From NCBI GenBank assembly GCA_019694465.1, contig JAIBBV010000012.1, positions 1 through 64,000 on the forward strand: a stretch of 64,000 nucleotides of DNA, written 5' to 3'. Positions 59,895-64,000 of the stretch are shown one piece after another. Under the pieces are notes generated by a model. It saw nothing but the letters and a program-made list of their open reading frames with translations. It did not search any database and had not been told where the DNA came from. The stretch's first letter is position 1. The number at the start of each line of letters is the position of its first letter. This DNA comes from Oligoflexia bacterium (GTDB lineage: Bacteria > Bdellovibrionota_C > UBA2361 > JAFLCA01). Both the position numbers and the translations under genes were made by a program.

Positions 59895-61313
59895 ATGGAC
59901 GAGCTAGTTCAAATCAAGCGCCCCCAGCAAAATGGGGAAGGGCAGCCACGTCGGCGCGTTTATATACGCACGTATGGTTGCCAGATGAATGAGTACGATA
60001 CAGAGAAACTGTATCGAATCTTAGATGGCTCATTCGATAAGACCAGTGAGCCAGAACAGGCCGATTTAATTATCTTAAACACTTGTAGTGTGCGCGAAAA
60101 GCCTGAGCATAAGGTGCACAGCCTGTTGGGTGAGCTGCGTGAGCTAAAGAGCCAGAATCCGCACCTACTGGTCGGGGTTGGTGGCTGCGTGGCGCAGCAG
60201 GAAGGCCGCAAGATTGTGGAGCGAAGTCCAGTTGTAGATTTCGTTTTCGGTACACATAACTTGTCTTTGGTCCCATCGCTAATTGAGCGGCGTGCTAGCA
60301 AGGGCCAACCCCAAGTTGCTGTTGATTATCGAGATGAGTGGGAGGACCTGCCGCTTGGGTTTAGCGGAGGCGAGCGTGTATCGGCCCTGGTTTCGATTAG
60401 CCGAGGTTGCAATAAAAACTGCACATACTGCATTGTGCCTACCACGCGTGGACGGGAGGTCTCTCGCGATCCTGATGAAATTAAAAAAGAAGTGCGCATA
60501 GCGGTACATCAAGGGGCTAAAGAAATAGTATTGCTTGGCCAAACAGTGAACTCGTACGGACTGGATTTCCAGCCACGGCGTAGTTTCGTATGGCTGCTTA
60601 AGGAAGTCGCAGCAATACCCGGAGTCGAGCGGATTAGATTCACTAGTCCACACCCGCAGGAGGTTCGTGCTGACTTCATTGATTTGGTGTGCTCAGAGCC
60701 CAAGATTTGTCACCACATTCACATGCCACTGCAGTCAGGCAGCGATAGCGTATTGAAGGCGATGAATCGTAATTACCGCAGAGACAAATATTTGCGCATT
60801 ATTGATGCGCTTAAGACACGTGTGCCCGATATGGCAATCACCACCGATATTATTGTCGGTTTCCCAGGGGAAACAGAGCAGGATTTTCGCCTGACCTTGG
60901 ATGTAATGGAGCAGGTTCAGTTTGATAACAGCTACTCATTTATTTTCTCTGCCAGACCGGGGACGCTAGCTGCAACTATTGAGGACTCTCAGCCATACCA
61001 GGAAAAGCTGGCACGTCTACAGGAGCTGCAGGCCAAACAAGAACAGATAACTTCGCGTAGGCTTCATGATTGGGTGGGTAAGTCGGTTGATGTGCTAATT
61101 GACGGCCCTAGCGCCGTGGATCCAACTCGTCTGCAGGGTCGTAGCTCTCAGAATATTACTGTTAATTTGAGCGGCGAAGCAGCCGATCTAAAGCCTGGCA
61201 TGACCGTCCCTACGCTCATTCATAAGGCGGCTCGCTTTACCCTGGTTGGTGAGCCGGCTGGCTCAAATTTGGTTAAGCAGCAAATAGATGGGAGCCAAAT
61301 TGCGTGCCCTTGA
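59895..61313 (+). CDS. miaB: tRNA-2-methylthio-N6-dimethylallyladenosine synthase MiaB
   Basis: Radical-SAM methylthiotransferase acting on i6A37 of tRNA. It has an N-terminal MTTase domain with Cys residues at YIRTYGCQMNEYDTEK, SVREKPEHK and VGGCVAQQEG, the radical-SAM motif RGCNKNCTYCIVP (C-x3-C-x2-C), and a C-terminal TRAM domain (LLIDGPSAVD region). The ATG at 59895 has GGGAG upstream and the length (472) is normal. It needs two 4Fe-4S clusters. Confidence 0.95.
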   Translation: MDELVQIKRPQQNGEGQPRRRVYIRTYGCQMNEYDTEKLYRILDGSFDKTSEPEQADLIILNTCSVREKPEHKVHSLLGELRELKSQNPHLLVGVGGCVAQQEGRKIVERSPVVDFVFGTHNLSLVPSLIERRASKGQPQVAVDYRDEWEDLPLGFSGGERVSALVSISRGCNKNCTYCIVPTTRGREVSRDPDEIKKEVRIAVHQGAKEIVLLGQTVNSYGLDFQPRRSFVWLLKEVAAIPGVERIRFTSPHPQEVRADFIDLVCSEPKICHHIHMPLQSGSDSVLKAMNRNYRRDKYLRIIDALKTRVPDMAITTDIIVGFPGETEQDFRLTLDVMEQVQFDNSYSFIFSARPGTLAATIEDSQPYQEKLARLQELQAKQEQITSRRLHDWVGKSVDVLIDGPSAVDPTRLQGRSSQNITVNLSGEAADLKPGMTVPTLIHKAARFTLVGEPAGSNLVKQQIDGSQIACP

Positions 61314-61505
61314 GCTAACGTGGACTTTTGCCCTTGAGTCATGGTAAAATTATTAGGAAGATTGCTAGGTTAAAGCTTGTAGTTGCCAGCTAATGTCTAT
61401 GGGTAAGCAACAAGCGTGGCTAAGCGCCCCCAGGTCAGTGAGCGCTAAAGATTTGGCCCAACGCTTTTTGGTTGCGAGCTCTAAGTTGGATCTAGGAATG
61501 TTGTC

Positions 61506-62084
61506 ATGAGCACACAGAACGCGGTTGAAATGTTTGTAGGTGGGCTCGTGCTGGATCCCAATACGCAAGCACCGGTTATAGTTCTCAAAGATGAGTCAGG
61601 TAACCTTTCTCTGCCAATCTGGATCGGCATAGCTGAAGCAACCTCAATCGCTAGCGCGATTAAACAAGTCACAATGGCCCGACCTCTTACGCACGACCTT
61701 ATGAACGACGTGTTCATAGAGCTCGGCATTAAAGTTGAGCGAGTGGTTATAACTGAGCTTAAAGAATCTACCTATTTCGCTGAACTAGTTTTGGCTTTTG
61801 GTGATAAGGCGATTATCCTAGATGCAAGACCAAGCGATGCTATTGCTTTGGCGTTAAGAGCTACTGCGCCTATTTATGTAACCCAACAGGTGCTCGATCA
61901 AGCTAAGCTTAGTCTACCTCCAAATTTCCAAGTTCCAGCGGGAACTGGTAAGCCAGAGGAGGGGGGAGAGGAAGAAGAGGCGGAGCAGGGTGGAGCAAAG
62001 ACTGATCTCAAGCATGTCGATAAAGACAAGTGGACAGAAATTCTGGACAATCTTGATCCAGAAGACTTTAAGTACAAAATGTAG
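61506..62084 (+). CDS. bifunctional nuclease family protein (BFN, DUF151)
   Basis: A 192-residue protein. It has LVLDPNTQAPVIVLKDESGNLSLPIWIGIAEA then FAELVLAFGDKAIILDARPSDAIALALR, the DUF151/BFN signature found in plant bifunctional nucleases and widely in bacteria. The acidic C-terminal tail (GEEEEAEQGG) is variable. Function in bacteria is not clear. It is followed by a coiled-coil anchored protein after 14 bp. Confidence 0.85.
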   Translation: MSTQNAVEMFVGGLVLDPNTQAPVIVLKDESGNLSLPIWIGIAEATSIASAIKQVTMARPLTHDLMNDVFIELGIKVERVVITELKESTYFAELVLAFGDKAIILDARPSDAIALALRATAPIYVTQQVLDQAKLSLPPNFQVPAGTGKPEEGGEEEEAEQGGAKTDLKHVDKDKWTEILDNLDPEDFKYKM

Positions 62085-62098
62085 AGGCACGGAATAGC

Positions 62099-62914
62099 AT
62101 GACAGAGGCCCCAATGCAGCAACCGATGGGCGGTGCGGATCATGACATTTTCCAGGATCCGGCGCTAAACGCCAGTATTCAACGCGATCCACTATTCCTT
62201 TTTCTGAAGCAGTGGTGGCGACATGTGGCTGTTGTGGCAGCTGTCGCACTGCTTGGCGTCTACGCCAAGGGTGTATTCGATGAGAATCGTCGTGCCGAGC
62301 TAGGACAGGCCGCGGATACCTATGCAAACTTGCAACAGGCGCTCAAACAAATGCCAACTCTTGAAACTAAGCTTACTCAGGCCCAGAGCGATCTAGCGGC
62401 TGCCGCTGTCGACAAGAAGGAGGCAGCGCAAGCTAAGGTTAAGGAAGCACAGGCCGAGCTGGATAAGGCAAAGGTCCGTGTTGAGGGCGTTCTGAAGACC
62501 CTGGCTGAGACGCGTGAACCGTACAAGACTCTGGCACAGCTGCACCAAGGTGTTCTATCGGCGCAGGCTTTAGATATTGATAATGTTCTTAAGGTACTTT
62601 CGCCAGATCGTTGGCGAACGATCGAAGTTGGCTCATCTGCAGATCGTTTTTATGCTGAGCTTGAAGCGTTAGTTGTTGCGCGCGCGTTTATCGACTCGCA
62701 GACGCATCATGAGCAGGGGCGGGCATTGCTGGCCTCTTTGGCAGAGCAAGGCCATTTCGTGGCAATTACAGCTGCTACAAGTTTGGCTCGCGTTGCCGAG
62801 ACCAGCGAGCAGCGAGCACAGGCCCGCGCTGTACTTGAAAAGTTGGCAGCCGCCCATTCAGAGCAATCTGATCTGGTTAATCCAGTATTAGAAGAACTGC
62901 AGTCTTTCGATTAG
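62099..62914 (+). CDS. membrane-anchored coiled-coil protein (YfgM-like)
   Basis: A 271-residue protein. One transmembrane segment (HVAVVAAVALLGVYAKGVF, residues ~41-59) is followed by a long Ala/Gln/Lys/Glu-rich coiled coil (~75-140) and a helical region with TPR-like spacing (FIDSQTHHEQGRALLASLA then GHFVAITAATSLARVAE). This layout resembles YfgM, the ancillary SecYEG-associated protein. The identification is by layout only. Confidence 0.5.
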   Translation: MTEAPMQQPMGGADHDIFQDPALNASIQRDPLFLFLKQWWRHVAVVAAVALLGVYAKGVFDENRRAELGQAADTYANLQQALKQMPTLETKLTQAQSDLAAAAVDKKEAAQAKVKEAQAELDKAKVRVEGVLKTLAETREPYKTLAQLHQGVLSAQALDIDNVLKVLSPDRWRTIEVGSSADRFYAELEALVVARAFIDSQTHHEQGRALLASLAEQGHFVAITAATSLARVAETSEQRAQARAVLEKLAAAHSEQSDLVNPVLEELQSFD

Positions 62915-62982
62915 TATTTTTTCGATAGGCGCCTTTCAGCCGACAATCCCAAGCTAGGCTACCTCTTGAAAGCCGTGAGCTG

Positions 62983-64000
62983 CTATTCAATCAGTAGCTT
63001 CTCTAATTTGGCAAAGTCGGACTTATGGCCAAATCCGATTAGAGTTGAGCCAGACTCAAGCATTGTCTCTTTGTTCGGATTGAAGACCATTTGACCATCT
63101 TTCTTTATTATAGCTGCCACCATGATGTTGGCGCGCTGACGCAACTGGGCCTCTTCCAGTGTATGGCCGGTCAAAGGCGAATTGTCTGGAATCCTGATTT
63201 CTTCAATAGCTAAGTCTGTCCGTCCAGCAGATCCAGCTAGCTCCAAGAAGTCAGTCACGTATGGGCGAAGAATGCCGTCAGCGATTTTTTGACCACTTAC
63301 ACGGTAGGGGGAAATGATGCGAGCAGCCCCGGCGCGGGTAAGTCGTTTTTCGCCTTTCTCGTCAGCAGCGCGGCTCATGATATCAATATTGGGGTTAAGC
63401 TCTTTGGCTGTGAGTACTACATAAAGATTGTCGGCGTCCTTGGGAAGAAGGGTCACTAAACGTTGGGCGCGTTTTATCCCTGCTGCAAGTAGCGCTTCTT
63501 CGTTGGTGGCATCGCCCTTTACTACAAAGATGTCATCTTCTGCTGCGGTTGAGGCGCGCTCTTCGTCACTATCGATTAAGACGATTTGGTGGCGGTTTGA
63601 TCCATGTAGTGATTGAAGTGCCATGCGCGCCAAGCGCCCATAGCCGCAAAAAATAGTGTGTCCTGTCAGCTTATCGATTGCGTCCTGCATAGTCTTCCTG
63701 TCGAATAGCCAAATAATCTGTCTTTGAATGATAAATCTAGTTAGGGAGCTCAACACCACAGAGGCTACCCCTACACCTAAAAGGATCAGCACAATCGTGA
63801 ACCCGCGCCCCAAAGCGGAAAGTGGGTGTGTTTCACCGTATCCAATGGTGGCTACCGTAATGACGGTCATGTACAGCGAATCAAACCAGTTCCAGCCTTC
63901 GATAGCGCTGTAACCAACGGTACCTACTAGAACTAGTAAAATAATTGCGGCTAGCGACAGGAAAAGTTCGCGCGCTTCGCTCGATCGAAGCCGTTGCAGC
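62983..64000 (-). CDS. ion channel with RCK/TrkA domain (5' end outside window)
   Basis: A potassium-channel protein: transmembrane segment (LAAIILLVLVGTVGYSAIE), pore helix and selectivity filter TVATIGYGE, second TM (FTIVLILLGVGVASVVLSSL), then a cytosolic RCK N domain (TIFCGYGRLARMALQSL, VLIDSDEERAS) and C domain. The reading frame runs on past the window edge (codons to 64000). The filter reads T-x-x-T-I-G-Y-G, the normal K+ signature. It is alone on the minus strand. Confidence 0.9.
   Translation of the reverse strand, partial: LQRLRSSEARELFLSLAAIILLVLVGTVGYSAIEGWNWFDSLYMTVITVATIGYGETHPLSALGRGFTIVLILLGVGVASVVLSSLTRFIIQRQIIWLFDRKTMQDAIDKLTGHTIFCGYGRLARMALQSLHGSNRHQIVLIDSDEERASTAAEDDIFVVKGDATNEEALLAAGIKRAQRLVTLLPKDADNLYVVLTAKELNPNIDIMSRAADEKGEKRLTRAGAARIISPYRVSGQKIADGILRPYVTDFLELAGSAGRTDLAIEEIRIPDNSPLTGHTLEEAQLRQRANIMVAAIIKKDGQMVFNPNKETMLESGSTLIGFGHKSDFAKLEKLLIE

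Overview
This 64 kb window is chromosomal DNA from a Gram-negative bacterium. It encodes an OmpA-family protein, an OprO/P-type porin and several lipoproteins with clear lipoboxes. Housekeeping genes include rpsT, dcd, a 5-formyltetrahydrofolate cyclo-ligase, rny (RNase Y), pyk, dprA, hinT and miaB, plus two tRNA genes (His-GTG, Lys-CTT) that encode their CCA ends. RNase Y in a Gram-negative, HNFNN-type hybrid kinases and a B12 mutase in two subunits point to a deltaproteobacterial-type or candidate-phylum lineage. I cannot place it more precisely by eye.

Layout. 0-19 kb is ordinary core: ribosomal protein, nucleotide and folate metabolism, RNA decay, glycolysis, DNA processing, with three signalling proteins and several unrecognised envelope proteins. 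A tRNA-His gene at 19.3 kb marks a change. From about 19.4 to 36 kb the DNA looks more AT-rich and is accessory: a Na+/H+ antiporter with a LysR regulator, then a run of integron-type gene cassettes (24.4-29.8 kb) without an integrase. The cassettes carry BrnT/BrnA, a HIT protein, a small membrane protein, a RelE/RHH toxin-antitoxin pair broken by an IS66-family element, and a methyltransferase. They are followed by unknown secreted proteins, a truncated REP-associated transposase with three hairpin repeats, a TraU-like orphan, an SRPBCC protein and a TSUP transporter.

From 36 to 47.7 kb come a bicarbonate-transport pair (sbtA/sbtB-like) with its own winged-helix regulator, an ArsR-controlled pair of tiny Cys-rich membrane proteins, a phosphoribosyltransferase, an RcnA-like metal exporter with a pirin, an Ntn-hydrolase, and a MarR-DoxX-ene reductase unit with two clear operator palindromes. 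A tRNA-Lys gene at 47.8 kb is followed by a composite repeat: its own 3' end is copied 144 bp downstream, a 109-bp block occurs twice, and a 183-bp imperfect palindrome lies between.

48-64 kb is again core-like. It holds acyl-CoA dehydrogenases, a crotonase and a two-subunit cobalamin mutase whose active-site residues look like isobutyryl-CoA mutase rather than methylmalonyl-CoA mutase. It also holds a porin, a third hybrid kinase, lipoproteins, miaB, a bifunctional-nuclease-family protein and a potassium channel cut by the window end.

The most interesting part is the integrase-less cassette array. Its attC sites supply the C-terminal codons of two cassette proteins, and its one antisense toxin-antitoxin cassette has lost toxin function through an IS66 insertion joined to a small deletion.
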